The notes below the pieces were generated by a model. The model did no database searches, was not told the origin of the DNA, and worked only from the letters and a program-made list of their open reading frames with translations. DNA of 33,936 nt from Verrucomicrobiales bacterium (lineage in GTDB: Bacteria; Verrucomicrobiota; Verrucomicrobiia; Limisphaerales; JACDHS01): the NCBI GenBank assembly GCA_028293445.1, contig JAQGOU010000349.1, forward strand, positions 1 through 33,936, read 5' to 3'. The translations under genes and the position numbers were made by a program. Shown here one piece after another: positions 15,242 to 23,548 of the stretch. The first letter of the stretch is position 1. Every line of letters begins with the position of its first letter.

Positions 15242-15988
15242 TTATTTCGGCAAGGTGAAAAAAAACGTGGCGCCCTGGTGCGGCTTGCTTTCCGCCCAAA
15301 TGGTACCGCCGTGACGTAAAACCACCCGTTGTGCGATAGCCAGTCCGACGCCGATCCCCTCAAAGTCGGATTCGCCGTGGAGACGCTGAAACAATTGAAA
15401 CAGCTTTTCAGAATATTTCATGTCGAACCCGACCCCGTTGTCGCTGATACAAAATCGGTGCTCACCCTTTTCCTCGCAAAAATGGATTTCGATCTTCGAA
15501 GCCGGAGAATTTCGGGAGAATTTTACGGCGTTACTCAAAAGATGTTTCCAAACCTCGCGCAAGAGAAAGAAATCTCCGCGAACCGTCGGTAGTGCATGGA
15601 TATTGAAATCAATGTTCCGGTCCGCGATCACTTTGCGCAAATCGGTCAGGACATTCTGAACCAGTTCGGTGGAGTTGATTTCAGAAATCGTTATTTCGTG
15701 GCGACCTATCCTGGAATAGGCGAGGAGGCCTTCGATCATCTTGGAAGCTTTCAGGCTGCTAGTACGGATAATCTCGAGAAAGCGCTGGCCTTCGGGGTCC
15801 AGCTTGTCTTTGTAATCAACCAGAACCACATCGGCGAAACCTTCAATGGCCCGGAGCGGGGCACGCAAATCATGTGACACCGCGTAAGCCAGCGATTCGA
15901 GTTCCTTATTCGCTGTTTGGAGTTCAGTCGTAAGTTGGTTGATCCGCTCGTCGGTGGAAGAGGCTGCCTGGGTTGGGTCGTGCAACAT
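15242..15988 (-). CDS. Cytosolic sensor histidine kinase without a sensor domain
   Basis: The 248-residue product has a short N-terminal coiled coil (INQLTTELQTANKELESLAY). The HisKA H-box SHDLRAPLRAIEGF carries the phospho-acceptor His 39. The HATPase_c domain has N-box HLLSNAVKFS (Asn 153), G1 DNGVGFD (183-189) and G2 GIGVGLAIAQ (211-220). The sequence style (NKELESLAYAVSHDLRAPLR) is that of phytochrome- and PAS-type kinases, but no PAS, GAF or transmembrane region is present, and no response regulator gene is nearby. It probably receives its signal by partner binding, or it is the kinase core of a shortened gene. Confidence 0.92.
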   Translation of the reverse strand: MLHDPTQAASSTDERINQLTTELQTANKELESLAYAVSHDLRAPLRAIEGFADVVLVDYKDKLDPEGQRFLEIIRTSSLKASKMIEGLLAYSRIGRHEITISEINSTELVQNVLTDLRKVIADRNIDFNIHALPTVRGDFFLLREVWKHLLSNAVKFSRNSPASKIEIHFCEEKGEHRFCISDNGVGFDMKYSEKLFQLFQRLHGESDFEGIGVGLAIAQRVVLRHGGTIWAESKPHQGATFFFTLPK

Positions 15989-16168
15989 AGATTACAGTCG
16001 ACTTTTAAATTCCTCGCCGAAGGTAATCTTTCTCTCGCGTCTTTCAACCTATATTGCTGAAGCTAAACGGAACCAGGCGATTCGCCCGGGGAAAAGAGGC
16101 GAGAGCAGGACAACAGGTGCCCGCAGTCCTGCACGAGCACACCATGGAGCCATTCGCCTTCGCGCGCT
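15989..16168. other. Intergenic region upstream of the histidine kinase
   Basis: No supported gene or repeat is seen. It should contain the kinase promoter, but no convincing elements are visible. Overlapping short plus-strand ORFs here look random. Confidence 0.4.
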
Positions 16169-16420
16169 TCAAGCCGACCCGCGCATGCTCTCAAGTCGAG
16201 TGCGCACCGACATCGTCTTTTCCAACTGCCGCTGCCATCCCGCCGCCTTCCGCCTTACGGTGAGCGATTCCACTTGCGTGGCAAGGTCGATGAGTCGGCG
16301 CAATCGTTGCTCCTCAAACAAAGCGCGTTGGATCCCGAAATCGAGCGGATGAAACTCCTTCGATCTAAATGGTTCCAGCGAAATTTGGAGGCTCCGTTGT
16401 TTGAATTCTTTAAAGTTCAT
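16169..16420 (-). CDS. Hypothetical small protein, uncertain
   Basis: The 83-residue frame (MNFKEFKQRSLQISLEPF.., ending ..RTRLESMRGSA) is rich in charged residues and predicted helix (EEQRLRRLIDLATQVESLTV). This is more protein-like than the competing frames. There is no Shine-Dalgarno sequence, signal peptide or recognised domain. It lies 69 bases downstream of the basic hypothetical protein on the same strand. It may be a real small gene or chance. Confidence 0.35.
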   Translation of the reverse strand: MNFKEFKQRSLQISLEPFRSKEFHPLDFGIQRALFEEQRLRRLIDLATQVESLTVRRKAAGWQRQLEKTMSVRTRLESMRGSA

Positions 16421-16489
16421 CGTCGTTCGATGAAAAGTTCGGCCGTGCCAAAGAATGAAAAATGGCGCGACGTTCCTCCCCAGGGGAAA

Positions 16490-16942
16490 TTACCGTTTTA
16501 CCAATTTGAAAAACCTGCTTTGCTTGCCGTCTTTAGTTTTGTCCTGATAGAGGAAGGCCAACTTACTCTCGTCAAACCTCTCAAACCATTCGTCCCATTC
16601 CACAGGCTCCAAAGTGCCTTCGCCGGAAAATCCGGGAAAATCGATGCGTAAAAGACCCACGTGCTCCTTTGAACGAGCGGTCCCTTTCACCGAAGTCGGT
16701 GTTCCTCCGCGCGATTCCGCCCATTGCCGAATCGTTTCGTGATCCGTCGTGCTTTGGGATTGTCCGGCTGTCTTGCCCGGAGCAGCCCTGCGCGTTGCGG
16801 TTCCGCTCTTTTTTGTTGCCCTGCCTGCGGGCTTAGCCCTACTGGTGGATTTGATTGAAGCGCGATTTGTTTGCGTCTTCGGCCTTTTCGGCCGACGAGA
16901 AGTCGCTTTGCCCGCTTCGATTTCTGCAGATTCTTTTCTCAT
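16490..16942 (-). CDS. Hypothetical protein with Lys/Arg/Ala-rich N-terminus and conserved acidic C-terminal domain
   Basis: A strong Shine-Dalgarno (GAGGAGA) places the start at 16942, removing 28 residues from the ORF-track version. Residues about 1-75 are basic and low-complexity (RRPKRPKTQTNRASIKSTSR.., GRATKKSGTATRRAAPGKT), like histone-H1-type or AlgP-like tails. Residues about 85-150 form a compact domain: HETIRQWAESRGGTPTSVKG, GLLRIDFPGFSGEGTLEPVE, WDEWFERFDESKLAFLYQD, then SRFFKLV. I have the impression that this C-terminal domain recurs in unnamed proteins of many bacteria, but I cannot name a family. DNA binding through the tail is a guess. Confidence 0.75.
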   Translation of the reverse strand: MRKESAEIEAGKATSRRPKRPKTQTNRASIKSTSRAKPAGRATKKSGTATRRAAPGKTAGQSQSTTDHETIRQWAESRGGTPTSVKGTARSKEHVGLLRIDFPGFSGEGTLEPVEWDEWFERFDESKLAFLYQDKTKDGKQSRFFKLVKR

Positions 16943-17202
16943 AGAAATTCTCCTCAAAGTCGATGGGAACCTCGCACCTGCTATATATTCCACAATCGGC
17001 GAGGAGTGTGTTGCGCTCTGGTTCAAACCTGTCTTCCCGAGTCGTCAAATGCCGGAAGGAAATCTGGGCAGTCTCCCTAATTGAATACAATGGTTCGCTG
17101 CAATGGCTTCAGTTCGGTGAAACCTTAGTGAGCGCTATTTGCTGGAACAGAGGAACTTATTACTGGAGCAACGGGAAGCAGCTCGCGCGCAACCGGCGAT
17201 GA

Positions 17203-18540
17203 TTACTTGATCTGCCCCGTCGCGGCTGCCAAGGCGTATTGCGCTTTATTGAAATCTGCCACGGTTGAAAAATAATCCATTTTCGCGCGGGCGAGGTCTT
17301 GCTGCGCCTGTACGACTTCAAAAACAATACCCACCGCAAACTCCTTGCGTTGCGTCGTCAATCGGACGTTCTCCGTGGCTGACTTCATAATGGCACGGGC
17401 TGATTCCACCAGTTGTCCGAGTGACTGGACCTGAACGGCCGCTTCGATCACTTCCCTTTCAATCTGTTGTAGAATTTTTTCGGAGCGGAGCTTCGCGCTT
17501 TGCAGCTGTGACTTCGAGGCGTCAACCCGTGTGGAATCGAGAATGCCGCCGGGGCCTACGCGCCAGCTGACGGTTGCGGAAAAATCCGCCGTGTCACTGA
17601 AATTGCCCATGGCGGAATCTTTGCCGCCGCCGAGTCCGCCCGCGAACGCCTGCGCGCCCAACGTTGGAATCCACACGCCGCGAGTGGCCGCTTTTTTATT
17701 CTCTTCCGCGGCGGAAACGAGAGCGCGACTTCCCTTGAGTTCAGGGCGATTGGTAAACGCTTTTTGGACCATGCCATTCAAGGTGAAATTCGTCTCGATC
17801 AAGGTGAGCGGTGCCACGTCGCTTTCGATTGCGGAAAGTTCTTCGGAAATCTTTAGACGCAACACTTCAGCCAGCCGGGCCGACGCAAGGCGCTTCTGTG
17901 CGCGGGCCTGTTCCAAAGCAAAACGAAATTTCCCGGTTTGGACTGCCACGCGCAATTTGTCCCCGGCAAACGCCACGCCACCCTCGACCGCGTGCTGCAC
18001 CTGCTCCTCGTAATTTTCAGAAACGCGCATCGCTTCTTCCGTCGTGCGGATCAGCGCCTCGGCTTTTGCGAGTTCGAAATAGTTTTGCGCGGCCAGGGAA
18101 ACACTCTGCAACTGTTGTGACGCCAAGGCGTGCCCAGCCGCTTTCGTGAGTTGCTTGGCCGCAAGCGTTTTGTAAATCGCGTCCCCGAGATCCAGCTGCG
18201 CATTCACAGTCGCGCCGAGGTTGTAAGATTGTTTGTCCGCGCGAAACATATTCCCGGAGACATCCTGAATCTGTCCTTCGTGTCGACGATATCCGATACC
18301 CGGCGCAATCCATGGATAGAAATGTTGCCGGGCTTGTTCTTCCGCCACCTGAGCTTCGGTGAGTTTTTCCCGCGCAATCTGCACATCAATGTTCTGGGCA
18401 CCCGCAAGACGCAACACTGTCGGTAGATCAATGGAGGTTTTCTCAACCTTAATCTCGAGCGCCTGACCAGAGCCAGCGGCAACGATCACCACGGCACACG
18501 CGTAAATCGCAAATCGTAAATCGCAAATCCCCTTGATCAT
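17203..18540 (-). CDS. TolC-family outer membrane efflux protein
   Basis: The 445-residue product is the outer-membrane duct of a tripartite efflux pump. It shows the duplicated coiled-coil pattern of TolC/OEP proteins: QNIDVQIAREKLTEAQVAEE and LAAQNYFELAKAEALIRTTE in the first half, then AFTNRPELKGSRALVSAAEE, GVWIPTLGAQAFAGG and EFAVGIVFEVVQAQQDLARA in the second. The signal peptide is odd. Its first residues (ICDLRFAIYACA) are encoded by a perfect 14-bp tandem repeat, after which a normal hydrophobic core VVIVAAGSGQA follows. The ATG overlaps the adaptor stop in ATGA, so translation is probably coupled. It is the last gene of the RND operon. Confidence 0.93.
   Translation of the reverse strand: MIKGICDLRFAIYACAVVIVAAGSGQALEIKVEKTSIDLPTVLRLAGAQNIDVQIAREKLTEAQVAEEQARQHFYPWIAPGIGYRRHEGQIQDVSGNMFRADKQSYNLGATVNAQLDLGDAIYKTLAAKQLTKAAGHALASQQLQSVSLAAQNYFELAKAEALIRTTEEAMRVSENYEEQVQHAVEGGVAFAGDKLRVAVQTGKFRFALEQARAQKRLASARLAEVLRLKISEELSAIESDVAPLTLIETNFTLNGMVQKAFTNRPELKGSRALVSAAEENKKAATRGVWIPTLGAQAFAGGLGGGKDSAMGNFSDTADFSATVSWRVGPGGILDSTRVDASKSQLQSAKLRSEKILQQIEREVIEAAVQVQSLGQLVESARAIMKSATENVRLTTQRKEFAVGIVFEVVQAQQDLARAKMDYFSTVADFNKAQYALAAATGQIK
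18501..18528. repeat. Perfect 14-bp tandem repeat inside the TolC signal-peptide codons
   Basis: CGTAAATCGCAAAT occurs twice in a row (18501-18514 and 18515-18528), each made of two near-identical heptamers. It falls within the first 14 codons of the TolC-family gene. A 14-bp unit does not preserve frame on copy change. Confidence 0.85.
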
Positions 18541-19592
18541 TTTGCCTCCACCACCGTTACGGGCTGCTTATCAGCCAACGTCATTTTACCGACGGCGATC
18601 ACCGGTTCAGTGCCTGCATAGCCGTCGAGGATTTCAACAAAGGCGCCATCATTGAAGCCAGTTTTGATCGGAGTCTTCTTCGCTTTTCCGTCAACGACGG
18701 TGAAAACTGAAGGGCCGCTTTTCTCCACCATGACCGCTTCCACCGGAAGCAGCAGAACATCATTGTGTTTTTCCACGCCAACCTTTGCCGTTGCATACAT
18801 CCCTGGGCGAAGATCACCGGAGTCATTCGCGAGATCGACTTCCGCCAACATCGTTTTGCTCAGATCATCGAGAACCGGGCTGAAGCGCGTGATGGTGCCT
18901 TGAAATGTTTTTCCCGGCAATCCGTCGACGCCTACTTTCACGGGCAGACCCTTCTTAATGAGGGCCACTTCCGATTCCGGAACGGCGACCTGGACTCGCA
19001 CCGTTTTGATATCCACCAGCGTGACGATCGCCGCGTTTTGCGCGGCGCTGCCGGAGGTCGCCGCTGGGACGAATGCGCCGAGGTCAATGAACCGCTTCGT
19101 GATCACGCCTGAAAAAGGCGCCGTGATTTTTGTGAAACTCAACAAGGTCTCGGCACGTTCCAGATTGGCTTTTGCGATCTGCACGCGGGCTTTAGCAGTA
19201 TCCACATTCTGCGCAACGATGAGGTCAGGTGCCTTTTGTTGTGTGTCGGTGATGCGTTTAGAATCGAGTTCGGCAATCTCTGATTCGGCCTTGCTTCTGG
19301 CGAGATCCGCGATTAGTTCTGGCGCTTCGATTTCGGCGATTACGCCGCCTTCTTTGACTTCATCACCGCGATCCACGGAAATCTTTTTCAAGTAACCGGC
19401 GACCTTGGCGTAAAGCGTCACCTGCTGATTCGCCGTGACGTTGGCGGGCAACGTCACATTGCGCAAAATCTCCCCGCGCTTGGATTGAGCCAGTTTCACG
19501 CTGGCGTTTTGCGCGAAGGCGCTGGGCAATTGGCTCAGGAACACCACGGCGGCCAAGGCGCTCGTGAAGGAACTTCTTAGATTTTGTCGCAT
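18537..19592 (-). CDS. RND efflux periplasmic adaptor (membrane fusion protein, HlyD/AcrA type)
   Basis: The 351-residue adaptor joins the inner-membrane pump to TolC. A signal peptide (MRQNLRSSFTSALAAVVFLS..SAFA) is followed by the barrel-sandwich half-motif VTLYAKVAGYLKKISVDRGD, then EVKEGGVIAEIEAPEL. The alpha hairpin is LARSKAESEIAELDSKRITD.., and the returning lipoyl half is LLSFTKITAPFSGVITKRFI. The beta-barrel (VRVQVAVPESEVALIKKGLP) and membrane-proximal domain (LLLPVEAVMVEKSGPSVFTV) complete the fold. The alpha hairpin is short, as in CusB-like and RND-type adaptors. Its ATG follows the pump stop by 9 bases and its stop overlaps the tolC-like start. Confidence 0.94.
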   Translation of the reverse strand: MRQNLRSSFTSALAAVVFLSQLPSAFAQNASVKLAQSKRGEILRNVTLPANVTANQQVTLYAKVAGYLKKISVDRGDEVKEGGVIAEIEAPELIADLARSKAESEIAELDSKRITDTQQKAPDLIVAQNVDTAKARVQIAKANLERAETLLSFTKITAPFSGVITKRFIDLGAFVPAATSGSAAQNAAIVTLVDIKTVRVQVAVPESEVALIKKGLPVKVGVDGLPGKTFQGTITRFSPVLDDLSKTMLAEVDLANDSGDLRPGMYATAKVGVEKHNDVLLLPVEAVMVEKSGPSVFTVVDGKAKKTPIKTGFNDGAFVEILDGYAGTEPVIAVGKMTLADKQPVTVVEAK

Positions 19593-19601
19593 ACGAAAAT
19601 T

Positions 19602-22600
19602 TTAATCTGCACCCATTCGCGAAACGTGATGGCCGCTCAGCGGATCATCCGGATCCAGTGAAACAGAGGCGCGGCTGGCTGTTCTTCGGAAGATTGCAAA
19701 CACCGACGGCAAAACAAACAACGTGGCAAACGTCGCGGCTACCAGGCCGCCGATGACGGCGCGGGCGAGCGGGGCGGTTTGTTCCGCTCCTTCGCCCAAG
19801 CCGAGCGCCATCGGAATCATACCGGCGATCATCGCGCAGCTGGTCATGAGAATGGGACGCAAACGGGATTGGGCTCCTTCGCGTCCGGCGACATCCGGTG
19901 CCGCTCCAGCGAGGCGACTGCGTTCGGCAAACGTCACGAGCAGAATCGCATTCGCGACCGCCACGCCAATCGACATGATTGCGCCCATGAAGGATTGAAT
20001 GTTCAACGTCGTGCCGGTCAGCCAAAGGGCGATAGCAACTCCGGCGATCACTGCGGGAACCGTTAAAATCACCACGAGCGCGAGTTGGATCGATTCGAAG
20101 TAAGCGGCGAGTAAAAGGAAAATGACGATGATCGCGATGAGCAATCCGGATTTTAATCCATCAAACATTTGTTCCATCGGAACGATCTGTCCACGGACAT
20201 CGACGCGTGTTTTTGCTGGCGGTTCGCCCACCTGTTTCAAGGCTGCTGTAATCTTTTTGGAAACGCTGCCGAGATCGGCTCCGGAAATGTTCGCCGTAAT
20301 CGTGACGAGCCGTTGCATGTTGTAGCGGTCGTATTCACCGACCATCGTCCCTTCGCTCACGCCGGCGAAGTTGCGCAGCAGCGTCGATTTACCATCCTTC
20401 GTACTGACCGGGAGATTCTTGATTTCGTCCAGCGACGTCATCTTCGCTTGAGGCACCTGCACTTGAACCTGATAGCTGACGCCGCTGTTCGCGTCGGCCC
20501 AATAAACTGGCGTTGTGAAACGACTCGAGGAGGTCGCGGTAACAAGTGAGCGCGTCGCGTCGGAGACTTTCACCCCCATCAGGCCGGCGCGTTCACGGTT
20601 GATGTTGATATCGACCGTGGGGTAGTCCATCGATTGACCGAATTGCAAATCGCGCAACGCCGGAATCTTCGCCATCTGCTCGCGGATTTTTTCCGCATAT
20701 TCCCGACTCGCCGCGAGATTCGGTCCGGCCACCGCGACTTCAATCGGCGTCGGTGAACCAAAGCTCATCACGCGACTGACGATGTCGCTCGGTTCGAAGG
20801 AAAACTTCACGTCCGGCATTTTCTCGGCGAACACCTGGCGCATCTTTTCTTTCAGCTGCTCGATGCGAATGGGCGTTCCCGTTTTCAATTGCACCTGCAG
20901 GACTCCCTCTTCGGTCCCGCTGTTCCAGAGATGAATGAGGTTCACCGGATAATTCGGCGCATGAACGCCGACGAACGCCAGCGTGATCGCGACGTTGTTG
21001 GAACCGACTTCATTTTTAATCAGCTCGAGCGTTTGCAAAGCGAGCGCTTCGGTCTTATCGACGCGCGTGCCAGTAGGGGCGCGGAGACGGACGGAAAGTT
21101 GTCCGGCGTCCACCTTCGGGAAAATTTCCGTGCCGAGCCGATTGCCGAAAAAGTAAATGGCCAGGCACGCCACGCCGAGCGACAGGATCAACACGAGCCA
21201 ACGCAGGCCGATCAACGGCGCGAGAATTTTTCCGTAGGCGGTTTGGGATTTGGTGAAAGGCTGCGCAGTCTTGGAATTCGCGACCACTTTATGACGGAGA
21301 GACCAGACCGCCAAAATCGGGACCAACGTGCTGGAAAGAAGGAACGACGCAATCATCGCGAACCCGACCGCGAGGGCGAGCGGAACGAAAAGGGCCTTCG
21401 CCGCGCCGACCATGAAGAACGCCGGAATGAACACGGCGAGAATACAAAGCATCGCCAGCAAACGTGGGACGGCGGTTTCGCGAGTCGCATCGGAAGCCGC
21501 ACGCGCCAAACCTTTGCCTCTACTCAAATGGGAATGGATGTTCTCGATCGCGACGGTCGCTTCATCGACCAGAATTCCGACAGCCAACGCGAAACCGCCG
21601 AGCGTCATCAGGTTGATATTTTGTCCGCTGATCCACAGGGCGAAGGTTGCGCCGAGCAACGACACGGGAATATTGATCACCACGATGAAGGCAGTGCGCC
21701 AATCTCGCAGAAAGAACAGAACCATCAAACCCGTCAGCACGGCTCCGAGCGCCCCTTCCTTCATCAAATCGCGAATCGCGCGCGTGACGTAAGGCGATTG
21801 ATCAAATTCGTAACTGACCTTCACGTCATCGGGCAGGACGCTTTGAAATTTCGGCAGGTTCTTTTTGACGAGGTCAACCACAGCGATCGTGGAGGCGTCC
21901 GCGCGTTTCGTGACCGGGATGTAAACGGTGCGTCGGCCATTCACCAAGGCGTAGCTCGTCACAATATCCGCGGCGTCGGTGACGTCCGCGACGTCGCGCA
22001 CGAAGACGGTTGGATAGACTCCGGCGCGAATCGGGACGGTTTCGAGATCTTTGATGCTCTTGACGATCGAATTGGCCGGAACAATCGGATACTTGTCGCC
22101 GAGCGTCATGTTGCCGGAAGGACTGATCGTGTTCGCGGAAGCGATGGCGTTGACGATTTCGTCCGGCGACATGTTGTAGGACCGGAGGCGATCGGGTTTA
22201 ACAGCGATTACGATGGAACGCGCACTGCCACCAAACGGCGGCGGCGCAGAAACGCCGGGCAATGTGGCGAACAACGGACGCACAGAATTGAGCGCGGCAT
22301 CCTGAAGTTGTCCGACGGTTTTTGTTTCGCTGAAGAAAACAAGATTTCCGACCGGCACGCTGCCGGCATCAAAGCGCATTACGAATGGCGACACAGTGCC
22401 GATGGGCATGAAGGCGCGGGCGCGGTTGACGTAAGAAATCGTTTCGGCCATCGCCGAGGCCATGTCGGTCCCGGGATGGAACTGCAACTTCATAATCGAA
22501 GCGCCCTGGATCGATTTCGATTCCACATGCTCGATACCCGTGATGTAGAGGAAATGGTACTCGTAGTAATAGGTGAGGTAACCTTCCATCTGCGCCGCAT

Positions 22601-22763
22601 CCATGCCGCCGTACGGTTGCGCGACGTAAATGGTGGGAATGCCGAGCGGCGGAAAAATATCCTGCGTCATCCGCTTCACGGCGACCCAGGCGCCAAGGCA
22701 GATCGCGATGATTAGAACAATCACCGTGAGGGGACAGCGCATCGCAGCGGAAACAAGATTCAT
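19602..22763 (-). CDS. RND-family efflux pump, inner-membrane permease
   Basis: The 1053-residue permease is of full AcrB-type length. It has TM1 (MRCPLTVIVLIIAICLGAWV), periplasmic porter domains, and the second helix bundle beginning LGAVLTGLMVLFFLRDWRTA. TM4 reads LGGFALAVGILVDEATVAIE and TM10 reads SIGVAVANAILLVTFAE. In AcrB the proton-relay residues are Asp407, Asp408 and Lys940. Here the TM4 pair is Asp-Glu and the TM10 lysine is replaced by Ala, so proton coupling must differ. The subgroup is closer to HAE-type drug exporters than to CusA metal pumps, because the CusA methionine-pair features are not evident. Substrate unknown. The pump gene is first in its operon, followed by adaptor and TolC. 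Confidence 0.94.
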   Translation of the reverse strand: MNLVSAAMRCPLTVIVLIIAICLGAWVAVKRMTQDIFPPLGIPTIYVAQPYGGMDAAQMEGYLTYYYEYHFLYITGIEHVESKSIQGASIMKLQFHPGTDMASAMAETISYVNRARAFMPIGTVSPFVMRFDAGSVPVGNLVFFSETKTVGQLQDAALNSVRPLFATLPGVSAPPPFGGSARSIVIAVKPDRLRSYNMSPDEIVNAIASANTISPSGNMTLGDKYPIVPANSIVKSIKDLETVPIRAGVYPTVFVRDVADVTDAADIVTSYALVNGRRTVYIPVTKRADASTIAVVDLVKKNLPKFQSVLPDDVKVSYEFDQSPYVTRAIRDLMKEGALGAVLTGLMVLFFLRDWRTAFIVVINIPVSLLGATFALWISGQNINLMTLGGFALAVGILVDEATVAIENIHSHLSRGKGLARAASDATRETAVPRLLAMLCILAVFIPAFFMVGAAKALFVPLALAVGFAMIASFLLSSTLVPILAVWSLRHKVVANSKTAQPFTKSQTAYGKILAPLIGLRWLVLILSLGVACLAIYFFGNRLGTEIFPKVDAGQLSVRLRAPTGTRVDKTEALALQTLELIKNEVGSNNVAITLAFVGVHAPNYPVNLIHLWNSGTEEGVLQVQLKTGTPIRIEQLKEKMRQVFAEKMPDVKFSFEPSDIVSRVMSFGSPTPIEVAVAGPNLAASREYAEKIREQMAKIPALRDLQFGQSMDYPTVDININRERAGLMGVKVSDATRSLVTATSSSRFTTPVYWADANSGVSYQVQVQVPQAKMTSLDEIKNLPVSTKDGKSTLLRNFAGVSEGTMVGEYDRYNMQRLVTITANISGADLGSVSKKITAALKQVGEPPAKTRVDVRGQIVPMEQMFDGLKSGLLIAIIVIFLLLAAYFESIQLALVVILTVPAVIAGVAIALWLTGTTLNIQSFMGAIMSIGVAVANAILLVTFAERSRLAGAAPDVAGREGAQSRLRPILMTSCAMIAGMIPMALGLGEGAEQTAPLARAVIGGLVAATFATLFVLPSVFAIFRRTASRASVSLDPDDPLSGHHVSRMGAD

Positions 22764-22980
22764 GTCGGTGGCCTAGACTTGGGAAGGGAGGGTCGAGTTA
22801 CAAGAGAATTTTCAGTGGCGACCGGGCGAAGGGGGCGAGAGCAAACGGGGTGAAGTCACGCACCTCGTCTGGCATAAAAGTTTTATTAGCTGGTTCATTG
22901 CCAAAGGCGCTCCCTTCCGTTGGATTTTGGAGAAATCGGTAAGAAAACGGGACGGAAACGCTCAAAAGAATAAAAACCGG

Positions 22981-23400
22981 TCAAAAAACGAGTCTTTATC
23001 TGAAAAAGGGCACTTTGCAGCTTCGGAATTTTGGTCCGGAACAGGAAGGGTACGATGTTGTTTCGGAATTCCCGTCCGGAACAGGAAATGGCTCCGTTGT
23101 CGTCCGAAATTCGGGCCGGAGTTGGAAAGAGGTCCAATGTTGGTTCGGAAATCTGGTCCGGAACAGGAAAGAGGTGCGATGTTGCTTCGGAATTTCGGTC
23201 CGGAACAGGAAAGGGCTCCTTTTTGAACCGGAAATCTGCGCCGGAACAGGAAAGAGGTCCAATGTTGCTTCGAAAACGAGCTCTTTCCTGGGAAAGAGGT
23301 CCAATGTTGGTTCGGAAATCTGATCCGGAACGGGAAAGGGCTGCGATGTTGCTTCGGAATTTTGCTCCGGAACAGGAAAGAGGTTTGATTCGTTCCAGAA
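22981..23400. repeat. Array 2: degenerate 40-42-bp tandem repeats
   Basis: The anchor (AACAGGAA or variant, following TCCGG) recurs at 23041, 23081, 23121, 23163, 23205, 23246, 23288, 23330 and 23372. The steps are 40, 40, 42, 42, 41, 42, 42 and 42. Each unit reads roughly AGGAAAGAGGTCCAATGTTG, then SYTCGGAAATYTGGTCCGGA. A variant opening AAAACGAGYTCTTT appears at 22988 and 23273. More decayed copies may reach back to 22940. The array fills the space between the divergent RND operon and PPi-phosphofructokinase gene. ORFs through it (for example 22895-23413) show 14-residue repeats that slip between frames because of the uneven unit length. Confidence 0.88.
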
Positions 23401-23548
23401 ATCCGCCTCTCAAGGGGGGCTCCTTTTGACGCAGAGGAGAAAAGGATCAGTAGCCCCTATGAATTCCGTAAATGACTTGGATCAAAAGTCTGAGCGGCAA
23501 ATCTTTTGACAGGGAACACCTTGGTTTGGCAAGTTCTCGCCCGCCTAT

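Noticed and set aside
20889-22715. 608-residue plus-strand ORF
   Set aside because: It is the antisense of the well-supported RND pump. Its His/Arg/Asp-rich composition is typical of a shadow of a GC-rich gene.
22895-23413. 172-residue repeat protein on the minus strand
   Set aside because: The repeated peptide moves between frames because units are 40-42 bases long, so it is a by-product of the stop-free array 2.
23506-23511. TTGACA as a -35 element for the phosphofructokinase gene
   Set aside because: No acceptable -10 element is found at 16-18 bases downstream.
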